DNA from: an uncultured Acidobacteriia bacterium
GTDB lineage: Bacteria; Acidobacteriota; Terriglobia; Bryobacterales; Bryobacteraceae
NCBI GenBank assembly: GCA_903851195.1
Contig: CAINNJ010000016.1
Span: 1 to 59,348 of the forward strand
Direction: 5' to 3'
DNA: 59,348 nt
Shown: piece after piece, positions 1 through 8,281 of the stretch
How positions within the stretch are numbered: position 1 is the first letter of the stretch
Layout of the letters: each line of letters opens with the position of its first letter
The notes under the pieces: model-generated
What the model was told of the DNA's origin: nothing
What the model saw: only the letters and a program-made list of their open reading frames with translations
The model's database searches: none
Made by a program: the position numbers and the translations under genes

Positions 1-160
1 CAGGCGCGCAGAAGGGGTTTTGGAAGGGTATCAGAGGTTAGATGAGGTGGACGAGCGGGGTAGCTTCTGGAAGGAGGTTTTTCTGTCGCTGCCTGAGCCT
101 TTGGAAGTGCATCGCACAAACCTCCTTAAGCACGCGGCTCGCCAAACTTCCTTCCGCAAA
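1..160. other. flanking sequence, no gene recognised
   Basis: Short stretch downstream of the first TolC-type gene, cut by the window edge. I see no convincing coding frame, RNA gene or strong hairpin followed by a T-run. Confidence 0.4.
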
Positions 161-2071
161 TCACCGACTCGCCGGCGGATTTCCGGGTAACGCCGCGGGC
201 AGGGAAGACGGCTGCGCCACCTTCCCGGACTGCGCTTCCCCGATCGAGATATGGTTGTTTTCGAGGATCGCCCCCGTCACCTGATCGATGTTCGTCCGCG
301 CATTCTGGTATGTGACCAAGGCCGCCAGTTCGGAGGCCTGCGCGTTCGTGAAGTCCCGCAACTGCTGGGTCACGTTGTAGGTGGTGGATTCCCCGGCCGC
401 ATACTTCTTCTGCTCGGCATCGTACAGCTTTTCCTGCAGAATGCGGTTCTGCGCGGCCGCATCGTACCGGGCGCGCGCCTGGCGGATGGCGACCACTGCG
501 TTCATCACGTCCACCTGCGCCTGATTCATGTCTTTGGTGGTGGTGAGCTGCTGCTGCCGGAGCGAGAGCTGATCGATGCCGTAATCGGCCTGCGCCTGCC
601 GGTTCTGCACGGAGAATCGCCCGCCGCCGCCAATGGTTTCCGTGGGAAAATTCTGCGCAAACACCTGTTCGAGGCCCGTCCCGATGCCTCCCGCGAAGCG
701 CGGGTCGGCAGTGACGCCGCGCACCAGACGAGGCGCGCCGGCCAGACCGGAGGTGCTGCGGCTGGCCTGCAGCTGAATGGTGGGCAGCACGCCGTTGCGG
801 GTGCCCAGACTACTGACCTCGGCGGTTTTCAGGCTGGTCTGCTCGGAAAGCAGATCCGTCCGTGTGGTGAGGGTCCGCTTGACCAGGTCCTGCAGGGGAG
901 GAAGGTTGTCGGAATCCGGTATCGTAATGCGGTCGAGAGGAACGATGTGGACGGATTCGAGGGCTTTGTCCCCCAAACCGGTGCGGCTGATCAGATTTTT
1001 CAGTTGCACTTCCTGCTGCGCCAGCGTCACTTGGGAGTTCACCAGCGCCTGCGTCGCGATGGCCGCCTGATTCCGCGCCGTGGTGACGTCGAGTTGCGCG
1101 CTGGAGCCGAGGTCGAGCCGGCGCTGGGTTTCGGAAAGGAACTTCTGTGCGGTTTCGAGAGCCGTCTGTTTCGATTTGACGTCGTCGAAATCGCCCGCCA
1201 GCGAGTAGTAGGCGTTCAGAACGTTCGCCACCACCCGGATGACCTGCGTGCGGAACGTGAGGTCGGAGGTGTTGAAGTTGATCTTCGCGATCTCGATATT
1301 GCGGCCGCCCACTTTCGATCCGAAGCCGTTCAGCAGATTCTGCGTGAGGTTAAACGCAAGACTGGGGGCCACCGACGGATTCAGCACGTCCGTGGGCGCG
1401 TTTTCATTCAGATAACGGTCGTTGTAGCTGACCGTGATGGCGCCGCCGAATACGAAACCATACTGCAGCGAACCGGAGTAAGACCGCTGATTCTGCACAA
1501 TCACCTGCACCGCGCTGCCCGTGGCATTCGATTGCGGCAGACTGCGATGGCTGAACGTGGTGGATTCCTGGAAAATAGGATCGAGCGTCTGCGTCACCGG
1601 GCCGATCTGCGTGACGGTCGCGTTGGTGGAAGACCGGACCACGCCGTTGTTGCCGCCCGTGATGCCCGCCGCCTGCTGGCTGCCCAGCACGCCCTGTCCG
1701 GCTGTGTTCGAACTGGCCTGCGAACTGGCGCTGGGGACGCCAGGGAGCGCGCCGCCCGCCTCGCTGCGTTCCAGACGCCATGCCAGCATCACCGGGTTGT
1801 AACGCGCCACTTCGATATCGATGTTGTTTTCGAGCGCCAAACTGACGGCATCGTTCGCCGTGAGGTAGAGATTGCCGCCGCGGATCAGGTCCGCCAGCCG
1901 CCCCGAGTTGTTCAGCCGGACCGGCGGCACCTCGGGCGCGAGATAAGGACGCCGGAAGATGTCTGCCTGAGGCCGAACCGGGTCGATGCTCATCTGCTGC
2001 TGCGCCCAAACCGGCGTACAGCTAATGAAACTGAGCGCGACGGCCAGAGCCTTTCGTAACGTGTCCGTCAT
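161..2071 (-). CDS. TolC family outer-membrane efflux protein (paralogue 2)
   Basis: Predicted trimeric outer-membrane channel subunit of the TolC/OEP type, 636 aa, serving an efflux pump or type I exporter. The first ~23 residues form a signal peptide ending near CTPVWA. The N-terminal VSLALENNIDIEVARYNP segment and the long Gln/Ala-rich helical repeats (VTTARNQAAIATQALVNSQ; MNQAQVDVMNAVVAIRQAR) are the duplicated coiled-coil halves of the family. It is longer than E. coli TolC because of a Ser/Thr/Gly-rich insert after the first helix. Its ATG overlaps the stop of the upstream paralogue (ATGA at 2068-2071), so the two are co-translated. No inner-membrane pump or adaptor is in view; partners may lie left of position 1. 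Confidence 0.9.
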   Translation of the reverse strand: MTDTLRKALAVALSFISCTPVWAQQQMSIDPVRPQADIFRRPYLAPEVPPVRLNNSGRLADLIRGGNLYLTANDAVSLALENNIDIEVARYNPVMLAWRLERSEAGGALPGVPSASSQASSNTAGQGVLGSQQAAGITGGNNGVVRSSTNATVTQIGPVTQTLDPIFQESTTFSHRSLPQSNATGSAVQVIVQNQRSYSGSLQYGFVFGGAITVSYNDRYLNENAPTDVLNPSVAPSLAFNLTQNLLNGFGSKVGGRNIEIAKINFNTSDLTFRTQVIRVVANVLNAYYSLAGDFDDVKSKQTALETAQKFLSETQRRLDLGSSAQLDVTTARNQAAIATQALVNSQVTLAQQEVQLKNLISRTGLGDKALESVHIVPLDRITIPDSDNLPPLQDLVKRTLTTRTDLLSEQTSLKTAEVSSLGTRNGVLPTIQLQASRSTSGLAGAPRLVRGVTADPRFAGGIGTGLEQVFAQNFPTETIGGGGRFSVQNRQAQADYGIDQLSLRQQQLTTTKDMNQAQVDVMNAVVAIRQARARYDAAAQNRILQEKLYDAEQKKYAAGESTTYNVTQQLRDFTNAQASELAALVTYQNARTNIDQVTGAILENNHISIGEAQSGKVAQPSSLPAALPGNPPASR

Positions 2072-4023
2072 TTCTGCCCCGCTGCGGGACCCGCCGCCGG
2101 AACAGTCGATGGTGGCGCCTGGATCTTGCCGCTCATCGCCTCGTCCAGGGAAATATGGTTCACTTCAAGCGTGGTTCCCAGCGCCAGATCCAGAGCGATC
2201 CGCGCATGGCTGTAATTCGCCATCGCCTGCACTTCCGAACTCTGCGCGGAAGCCAGATCGCGCTGGTCCTGCACCACCTGATAAGCGGTGGACGCGCCCA
2301 GTTCGTACTTGCGCTTATCGCCGTCGAAGGTCTGCTGCGAAAGCAGCCGCGCCTGCACCGCGGCATCGTAGCGAGCGCGCGCCTGCTGAATGCCGATCAC
2401 CGCGTTCTGCACATCCACGCGGACCTGATTGCTCTGCTTCTGCAGCGAGAGCTCGTTCTGGCGCATTTCGATCACGCTGGTGACGTAATCCGCCTGCGCG
2501 GCGCGGTTGCGCAGCGGGATGTTCAGCGAGAAGCCGGCCGAGTAGTTCGGATAATTGCGCCGGAAAATCTGCGCCAGCGCGCTGCCGTAGCCGCCAGCGA
2601 ACACCGGCACGCCGCCCTGGGCCAGCGCGAACGGCGTGGCGTCACCGCTCAGACCGTTGTTCGTCACTTCCGCGAAGGCCTGCAGCGTGGGGCGAAGAGA
2701 GTTCTTGATGCCCACCAGGTTGACGCGGTTGCTTTCGAGGTTGATCTTATCGGTCTCGATTTCGATGCGGTTCATCAGCGCCTGCGAGACCAGCTCGTCC
2801 ACGGGCCGGAACTCGTCTTTCGCCGGAATCTCCATGCGGTCGAGGGGAATGATGTGGACGTCCGCAAGATCGGAAGTCGCCACGCCTTTGCGGCTCAGCA
2901 CGTTCTTGAGAATGGTTTCCTGCTGCAGCAGGTTGGTCTGTGAGATCAGCTGGTCCTGTTTCGCCGCGTAGAGCTGCGACTGGGCCCGCGTCACTTCGAT
3001 TTCCGCGAGCGTCCCGATCTGCACCTGCTTCTGGTTGTTCTCGAACAGCTGCTGGGCGGTGGCCACTTCGTCCTGCCGGGCTTTCAGATCCTGCGTGAAG
3101 CTGACCAGATCCCAGTAAAGATTCAGCGCCGCCGTCACGGTGGTGATCACCTGCTGTTTGAACTGCAGGTCCGTGACCTTCAGGCTGTTTTTCTGTACCC
3201 GGATATTGCGGTCGTTCACGGCCCGTCCGAACCCGTTCAGCAGGTTCTGCGTGACGGTGAGATCGACGTTCGCCGTGGTAAACGGGTTCAGGCTGTAAAA
3301 GGTGCTGTTGACGCGCTGGTACTGGCTGGTATAGCTCAGCGTTGCCGACGTGCCGAAGTGCGAGTTCTGGGAGTAAGAAGCGACCAGCGTGCGCGTGTCG
3401 AACACCAGGCTCTGGGTGCCGCTGAAACTCGTGTTGCTCTGCGGCGTGGTGGTGTGCGCGAAGTTCGTGAATGCCGTGATGGAGCCGTCGAAGGTGGGGA
3501 TGGCCGGCCCCAGCTGCGTCAGGACGCTGGAGTTTACGCCCGCGCTGGTCACGGGCGGCGATCCGTTGGTGTTGATGCTGACGCCCGCCAGGCTGACGCT
3601 GGTCGGCCCGGAAGCGACTCCCTGTCCGACGCTGCGGAGCAAGCCGCCGCCCAGAGCGCGCCGCAGCACTTCCCGGGCCAGCAGCGGCGCATAGCGCTGC
3701 ACTTCGATATCGAGATTGTTTTCGAGCACCAGCGCCACCACGTCCTGCGCCGAAAGATAGAGGTTACCCGCTTTGATCAGCGAATCGAGACGGGACGTGT
3801 TGGCCAGATTGACGGGCGGCACGCTCCTGGTTTCGTAGGCGTGCGTGAAGAAAGAGAGCGTGTGCGCAGGCGCGGGATCGATTCGGACAGCGGTCTGGGC
3901 GAGGGCCGAACTCACCGTGACCGTTAGCGTGAGAATCACCGCTGCCGTGCGTCGCAGACCCGAACCGCGCAAACTCAAACCGCGCAACCTCAAACCGCGC
4001 AAACAATCGTTATGGGCGTTCAT
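2068..4023 (-). CDS. TolC family outer-membrane efflux protein (paralogue 1)
   Basis: 651-aa outer-membrane channel subunit, clearly paralogous to the following gene: both share the pattern VNLANTSRLDSLIKAGNLYL, then LENNLDIEVQRYAPLLA, then NLLNGFGRAVNDRNI near the middle. The signal peptide is unusual: about 20 residues of repeated Leu-Arg-Gly units precede the hydrophobic core and a cleavage site near SSALAQ (residue ~43). First gene of the minus-strand pair, coupled to the next by a 4-base overlap. The substrate cannot be told from sequence. Two tandem OMF genes without visible pump subunits are unusual but known in acidobacteria. Confidence 0.9.
   Translation of the reverse strand: MNAHNDCLRGLRLRGLSLRGSGLRRTAAVILTLTVTVSSALAQTAVRIDPAPAHTLSFFTHAYETRSVPPVNLANTSRLDSLIKAGNLYLSAQDVVALVLENNLDIEVQRYAPLLAREVLRRALGGGLLRSVGQGVASGPTSVSLAGVSINTNGSPPVTSAGVNSSVLTQLGPAIPTFDGSITAFTNFAHTTTPQSNTSFSGTQSLVFDTRTLVASYSQNSHFGTSATLSYTSQYQRVNSTFYSLNPFTTANVDLTVTQNLLNGFGRAVNDRNIRVQKNSLKVTDLQFKQQVITTVTAALNLYWDLVSFTQDLKARQDEVATAQQLFENNQKQVQIGTLAEIEVTRAQSQLYAAKQDQLISQTNLLQQETILKNVLSRKGVATSDLADVHIIPLDRMEIPAKDEFRPVDELVSQALMNRIEIETDKINLESNRVNLVGIKNSLRPTLQAFAEVTNNGLSGDATPFALAQGGVPVFAGGYGSALAQIFRRNYPNYSAGFSLNIPLRNRAAQADYVTSVIEMRQNELSLQKQSNQVRVDVQNAVIGIQQARARYDAAVQARLLSQQTFDGDKRKYELGASTAYQVVQDQRDLASAQSSEVQAMANYSHARIALDLALGTTLEVNHISLDEAMSGKIQAPPSTVPAAGPAAGQK
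3962..4006. repeat. three tandem 15-bp units inside a signal peptide
   Basis: Three contiguous 15-bp units (3962-3976, 3977-3991, 3992-4006), about 85-90% alike, each containing the core AACCGCGCAA on the plus strand. Read on the minus strand they encode LRGLR-LRGLS-LRGSG in the n-region of the TolC-type protein, so copy number can change in steps of five codons without breaking the frame. Confidence 0.75.
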
Positions 4024-4186
4024 CTACTAAATACCTAACGGGATTCCCCGACCTTTGGTTCAAAATGTTTCTCAGATGACCAGGACATTACGCGCGAGAG
4101 CCGCCTGCCGTTCGCAAAACCGGTCGGCGCCGGAAGGTATCTGAGGCGCGGCTGAGCTTGTTCCTTCAATGGTATAGTAGCCGTTT
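4024..4186. promoter_or_regulatory. divergent promoter region, tolC-type gene / pyrE
   Basis: 163-bp divergent intergenic region. A good -10 element TATAGT lies at 4173-4178, only 8 bases before the GTG start of pyrE, so the pyrE transcript may be leaderless or nearly so. No matching TTGACA-like -35 box is seen at 17 bp, and no attenuator hairpin or PyrR-type site was recognised. Confidence 0.4.
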
Positions 4187-4813
4187 GTGACGCTGCAAGC
4201 GCCGACCGAATCACCCGTGGAAAACCAGGAAACAGGCCATATTCTCGAGATCTTTCAGCAGACCGGAGCGTATCTCACCGGTCATTTTCGGCTCACCAGC
4301 GGCCTGCACAGCCCCAATTATCTGCAGTCCGCCATCGTGCTCCAGTATCCTCAACATGCCGAGACGCTCGGCAGGGAACTGGCGGCCCGGGTTTTCGAAC
4401 TTTTCGGCGGAAAAAAGATCGATGTGGTGATCTCCCCGGCCCTGGGCGGCCTGGTGATCGGCCATGAAGTGGCGCGTTCGCTCGGCGTGCGCTTCCTCTT
4501 TACAGAGCGGGACGCGGAACGAACGATGTCGCTGCGCCGGGGTTTCGCGCTTCAAAAGGGCGAACGGGCGGTGGTGGTGGAAGACGTGATCACCACGGGC
4601 GGCAGCACCAGGGAAGTGATCGACATTGTCCGCGCGGCGGGCGCCGTGCCCGTGGCGGCCGGTTCCATCATCGACCGGAGCGGCGGCGCGGTTGACCTGG
4701 GAATTCCCCGGGCCGCGCTGGAAACTCTCCACGTCGTGGCCTACAAGCCGGAGGACTGTCCGATGTGCCGCGCCGGCGAACCCGTGGTCAAGCCGGGATC
4801 GAGGCCCGCGTAG
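4187..4813 (+). CDS. pyrE: orotate phosphoribosyltransferase
   Basis: Converts orotate and PRPP to orotidine 5'-phosphate in pyrimidine biosynthesis; cytosolic dimer. 208 aa, normal length. The PRPP-binding loop VVVEDVITTGGST is at residues 129-141, and the substrate end GHFRLTSGLHSPNYLQ is at ~32-47. Starts with GTG, supported by the -10 box just upstream and by family length. First gene of the pyrE-truA-ppa run; truA begins 7 bases after its stop. The C-terminal CPMC pair (171-174) is common in the longer form of this family. Confidence 0.95.
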   Translation: MTLQAPTESPVENQETGHILEIFQQTGAYLTGHFRLTSGLHSPNYLQSAIVLQYPQHAETLGRELAARVFELFGGKKIDVVISPALGGLVIGHEVARSLGVRFLFTERDAERTMSLRRGFALQKGERAVVVEDVITTGGSTREVIDIVRAAGAVPVAAGSIIDRSGGAVDLGIPRAALETLHVVAYKPEDCPMCRAGEPVVKPGSRPA

Positions 4814-4820
4814 CAGCCGA

Positions 4821-5561
4821 GTGTCGCGGAAGATCCGAATCACCCTCGCCTACGACGGGACAGATTTCCACGGCTGGCAGTTTCAGCCAGGTCTGCTGAC
4901 CATCCAGGGCATCCTCGAAAAAATCATCAGTGAAATCGAGGGCAAACACGTTCACGTGGCCGGATCGGGACGCACGGACGCGGGCGTCCACGCGCTGGCC
5001 CAGGTCGCGTCTTTTTCTCTCGATAACCCCCTGCCGGTGGACAATCTGCGCCGCGCCGTCAATCGCCTGCTGCCTCCCGCGGTCCGCATCACCGAAGCCG
5101 CGGAGGCCCATCCAGACTTTCACGCGCGCTTTCACGCCGTGGCGAAAACGTATCGATATACGCTGTATCGCGGCGAAACCTGCCTGCCCTTCGAGTGGCC
5201 ATTCGTGCATCACCACCCGTATCCGCTGAATGAGGAATGGATGAAGCGGGGCGCCGCACTGTTCGTTGGCACACACGACTTCTCGAAGTACGCGGCGAAA
5301 GACGATCGCGCGGCGGACCGGTCGAAGGTGCGCACCATTTACAGCTCCGAACTGGAACGTTCGGGCGATCGCCTCATCTATACCGTGCGCGGCGGCGGGT
5401 TCCTGAAACACATGGTGCGCAATCTGGTGGGCACCCTGATCGAGATGGGCCGGGGCAATCTGGCGCACACGCAAATACCTCGCAAGTCCGGAGCCACCGT
5501 CCCCGCCAAGGGATTGACAATGGTCTCGGTGGAATACCCGCATGCTACTCTGAATCCGTGA
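4821..5561 (+). CDS. truA: tRNA pseudouridine(38-40) synthase
   Basis: Isomerises uridines 38-40 in the tRNA anticodon stem-loop. 246 aa. The N-terminal KIRITLAYDGTDFHGWQ and the catalytic motif GSGRTDAGVHA, with the nucleophile at Asp53, are diagnostic; the C-terminal GGGFLKHMVRNLVGTLIEMG is the conserved RNA-binding end. The GTG at 4821 is chosen because the conserved N-terminus begins two codons later; the longer open frame upstream overlaps pyrE and is not conserved. Its stop overlaps the GTG of ppa (GTGA at 5558-5561). Confidence 0.95.
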   Translation: MSRKIRITLAYDGTDFHGWQFQPGLLTIQGILEKIISEIEGKHVHVAGSGRTDAGVHALAQVASFSLDNPLPVDNLRRAVNRLLPPAVRITEAAEAHPDFHARFHAVAKTYRYTLYRGETCLPFEWPFVHHHPYPLNEEWMKRGAALFVGTHDFSKYAAKDDRAADRSKVRTIYSSELERSGDRLIYTVRGGGFLKHMVRNLVGTLIEMGRGNLAHTQIPRKSGATVPAKGLTMVSVEYPHATLNP

Positions 5562-6130
5562 AACGCCTATACGACATCGACCCCGGCCCCGATTCGCCGG
5601 AGATTGTTCGAGTCATCGTGGAGATCCCGCAGAACTCCGCGAATAAATATGAGTACGACGGAAACCTGGGCGTGTTCCGCCTGGACCGCGCGCTCTATTC
5701 GCCCCTGCACTATCCGGGCGATTACGGCTTCATTCCCGGCACTCTGGCGGACGATAACGATCCCCTCGACTGCCTGGTTCTGGTGCAGCAGCCCAGCTAT
5801 CCCGGCGTGATGATCGAAGTGCGGCCCGTGGGCGTGCTCAACATGGTGGACAGCGATCAGCAGGATCAGAAAATCCTCGCGGTGCCGACCCGCAATCCCC
5901 GCTACGACCAGATCCATACGATGGACCAGATCTTTCCGCACGTGCGGCGCGAGATGGAGCACTTCTTTTCCATTTATAAGGAACTGGAAGGCAAGGTCAC
6001 GATGATGGAAGGCTGGGGTGGTCCGCGCGAGGCCCGCAAGGCAATCACGAAATGCCGCGAACGGTATCTTGAGCTGCACAAGAACGACGATGTTCCGAAG
6101 GACGCGTCCGTTCCGGTTGTCGAAGCTTAG
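5558..6130 (+). CDS. ppa: inorganic pyrophosphatase
   Basis: Family I soluble pyrophosphatase, hydrolysing PPi to two phosphates and pulling biosynthetic reactions forward. 190 aa, usual size. The family signature DNDPLD is at residues 66-71 with Mg-binding aspartates; HYPGDYGFIPGTL precedes it. GTG start overlapping the truA stop by 4 bases. PyrE produces PPi, so the linkage is metabolically sensible. Confidence 0.95.
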   Translation: MKRLYDIDPGPDSPEIVRVIVEIPQNSANKYEYDGNLGVFRLDRALYSPLHYPGDYGFIPGTLADDNDPLDCLVLVQQPSYPGVMIEVRPVGVLNMVDSDQQDQKILAVPTRNPRYDQIHTMDQIFPHVRREMEHFFSIYKELEGKVTMMEGWGGPREARKAITKCRERYLELHKNDDVPKDASVPVVEA

Positions 6131-6234
6131 CTTCAGGAAGCTTCCCCTCAACAAACACCGTCTTCGTCCACGAATGGACACGCGCTTGCTTCAACGTCAC
6201 CGCTGGGAATTTTCAACCCGTTCCGGCAGACGTG

Positions 6235-7152
6235 ATGATGGCACGATACCAGAACTGGCGCACATTTACCCGAGCACTGCAGACCTTCGTCTGCTGCGCG
6301 ACTGCAGTTTCCGCCGCCGATCCTCCCATCCGGGCGCTCGCTGACCTCGTTCTCGTTCCGGTCACCGTGACCGATCGAAACGGCGCCGCGATCTCCGGCC
6401 TGCTGAAACAACAGATCCGGATCCTCGATAACGACGAACCGCGCTCCGTTCTCTCCTTTGAACGGGATCGAAGTCCTTCGTCCATCGTAGTGGTCGCGGA
6501 CTGCAGTGCCAGTATGCGTTCCAAAAGACAGGCCCTGCGGCAGGCGCTCGAAGTCATCGCCGCTTCCGCGGGCCCGGCGGACGAAGCGGCACTGGTCACG
6601 TTCTCCGACAAGGCACGCGTCCGGAGCGGATTCACCAAGGACATTACGGATGTGACGGAGCGTGCCGCCTTCGAGCCGCCTGCCGGCGAAACGGCACTGC
6701 TGGATGCGGTCTGGGCGGGCTTCGGGCTGGCGAAACAGGGTCATCATGCGCGCCGGTCTCTGATCGTCATCACCGACGGCGGGGATAACCACAGCCGCCG
6801 GACCGCCGCGGAACTGCGCGCCGCCGCCCTCGAAGCCGATGTGCAGGTTTACGCGATTTCCGTGCATGAGCAGACGTTCAGCATGGCAGAGCGCTCCGGC
6901 AGCGCGCTGCTGAAACGGCTGGCGGAATCGACCGGCGGGCTTCATTTCGAAATCGGCAGTTCCCGGCAGCTTCCGGAGGCCGCCCGGCGAATCGCGGATG
7001 CCACGCGCAATCTCTATATCGCCGGCTTTCGTCCGCCGGAAGGCCGCGACCGGACACAGTGGCGACGCATTCGAGTGCTGCCTGCGGACCGGTCCGGAAA
7101 GAACTGGCGCATGAACGCGCGCAGCGCGTATCGCGGAAGCTCCACGGAATAA
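6235..7152 (+). CDS. secreted VWFA-domain protein
   Basis: About 305 aa with an N-terminal signal peptide (hydrophobic stretch ending near TAVSAAD). A short N-terminal segment (VPVTVTDRNGAAISGL, then IRILDNDEPR) precedes a von Willebrand A domain carrying the MIDAS motif DCSAS in VVADCSASMRSK, followed by ALVTFSDKARVRSGF and SLIVITDGGDN. This is the 'VWFA-related' secreted family expanded in acidobacteria; function unknown, probably metal-dependent protein interaction outside the inner membrane. GTG at 6232 and ATGs at 6235 and 6238 are possible starts; no clear Shine-Dalgarno separates them. It ends 10 bases before the cytochrome gene. Confidence 0.85.
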   Translation: MMARYQNWRTFTRALQTFVCCATAVSAADPPIRALADLVLVPVTVTDRNGAAISGLLKQQIRILDNDEPRSVLSFERDRSPSSIVVVADCSASMRSKRQALRQALEVIAASAGPADEAALVTFSDKARVRSGFTKDITDVTERAAFEPPAGETALLDAVWAGFGLAKQGHHARRSLIVITDGGDNHSRRTAAELRAAALEADVQVYAISVHEQTFSMAERSGSALLKRLAESTGGLHFEIGSSRQLPEAARRIADATRNLYIAGFRPPEGRDRTQWRRIRVLPADRSGKNWRMNARSAYRGSSTE

Positions 7153-7162
7153 GGCCTCTTTG

Positions 7163-8281
7163 ATGAAGATCTCTCTTCTGTTTTTTCTAACCGTTCTTAC
7201 TCTGTATGTTCCCGCGACCTTCGCCCAATCGGCCGGGGCCGCGAAACTCACCACCGGCAAAGAGATCTATGAAGGTGGTTGTTCCGGTTGTCATGGCGGG
7301 GACGGCAAAGGCGCGCCGCAATCCACCATAGGTTTCGAGAAACCGGAAAGCTTTCCGGATTTCACCAAATGCGACCAGACCACGCCCGAAGATAACTGGG
7401 CGTGGAAATCCGTGATCCGCGATGGCGGGCCGTCGCGCGCCTTCAGCCAGATCATGCCTTCGTTCAGCGGCGCCCTGACCTCGCGCCAGATGGACGAAGT
7501 GATCGGCTACATGCGCGGCTTCTGCAAGGAGAAAGGCTGGGCGCGCGGGGAACTGAATCTGCCGCGCGCGCTCGGCACAGAGAAAGCGTTTCCGGAAGAC
7601 GAGGTGGTGATCACCACCACTCTGAACGCCAACGGGACGCCGTCGGTATCGAATGAAATTGTGCATGAACAGCGCTTCGGCGTGAAGAACCAGATCGAGG
7701 TTTCCGTGCCGGTGAGTTTCGAACGTCCCGAGCGCGGCAAATGGTACGGCGGCGTTGGCGATGTCGGCCTCGGGGTGAAACGCGTGCTGTTTTCGAGTCT
7801 GGGCAGCGGGTCGATTGTGAGCGCGCAGGGTGAGGTTATCCTGCCGGTTGGCAACCGGGCACACGGACTGGGCAGCGGTGTCACCACCTTCGAAAACTTT
7901 GTTGCTTATGGGCAGTTGCTGCCGTGGAAAACGTTTTTCCAGTTCCAGGCGGGCGCCGATCTGCCTGTCGACCGCGCAAAAGCTCCGGATACCGCGTTCG
8001 TGCGCACCGCCATCGGCAAGAGTTTTAATCAGAACGAAGGTTTAGGGCGGATGTGGTCCCCCATGGTGGAATTTCTGGGCGATCGCGATCTGGTGGCCGG
8101 CATGAGAACCAATGTGGATGTGATGCCGGAGATGCAGGTCACCATCAGCAAGCGCCAGCATATTCGCTTCGACGTGGGATTGCGCATCCCCGCCACCAAC
8201 ACGGCCGGGCGGCAGAAACAGGTGATGTTCTATCTGCTGTGGGACTGGCAGGACGGCAAACTTCTGGAGGGCTGGAAATGA
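7163..8281 (+). CDS. cytochrome c domain fused to an outer-membrane beta-barrel-like domain
   Basis: 372 aa. Signal peptide (ends near TFAQS), then one class I cytochrome c domain with haem site C40-SG-CH44 and a likely axial Met in QIMPSFSGALT. From about residue 145 the sequence changes to alternating amphipathic strands (VHEQRFGVKNQIEVSVPVSF; GVGDVGLGVKRVLF; MQVTISKRQHIRFDVGLRIP) and ends in the aromatic strand QVMFYLLWDW, like porin-type 'phenol-pathway transporter' barrels. Seen: haem motif and strand pattern. Inferred: a periplasmic haem domain tethered to its own barrel. Stop and next start overlap (ATGA at 8278-8281). Confidence 0.75.
   Translation: MKISLLFFLTVLTLYVPATFAQSAGAAKLTTGKEIYEGGCSGCHGGDGKGAPQSTIGFEKPESFPDFTKCDQTTPEDNWAWKSVIRDGGPSRAFSQIMPSFSGALTSRQMDEVIGYMRGFCKEKGWARGELNLPRALGTEKAFPEDEVVITTTLNANGTPSVSNEIVHEQRFGVKNQIEVSVPVSFERPERGKWYGGVGDVGLGVKRVLFSSLGSGSIVSAQGEVILPVGNRAHGLGSGVTTFENFVAYGQLLPWKTFFQFQAGADLPVDRAKAPDTAFVRTAIGKSFNQNEGLGRMWSPMVEFLGDRDLVAGMRTNVDVMPEMQVTISKRQHIRFDVGLRIPATNTAGRQKQVMFYLLWDWQDGKLLEGWK

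Noticed and set aside
251-2059. Long plus-strand frame over the first TolC gene
   Set aside because: Arg/Gly/His-rich shadow; the minus strand encodes a clear TolC protein.
5237-5557. Upstream extension of the pyrophosphatase frame
   Set aside because: Covered by truA; family N-terminus starts at GTG 5558.
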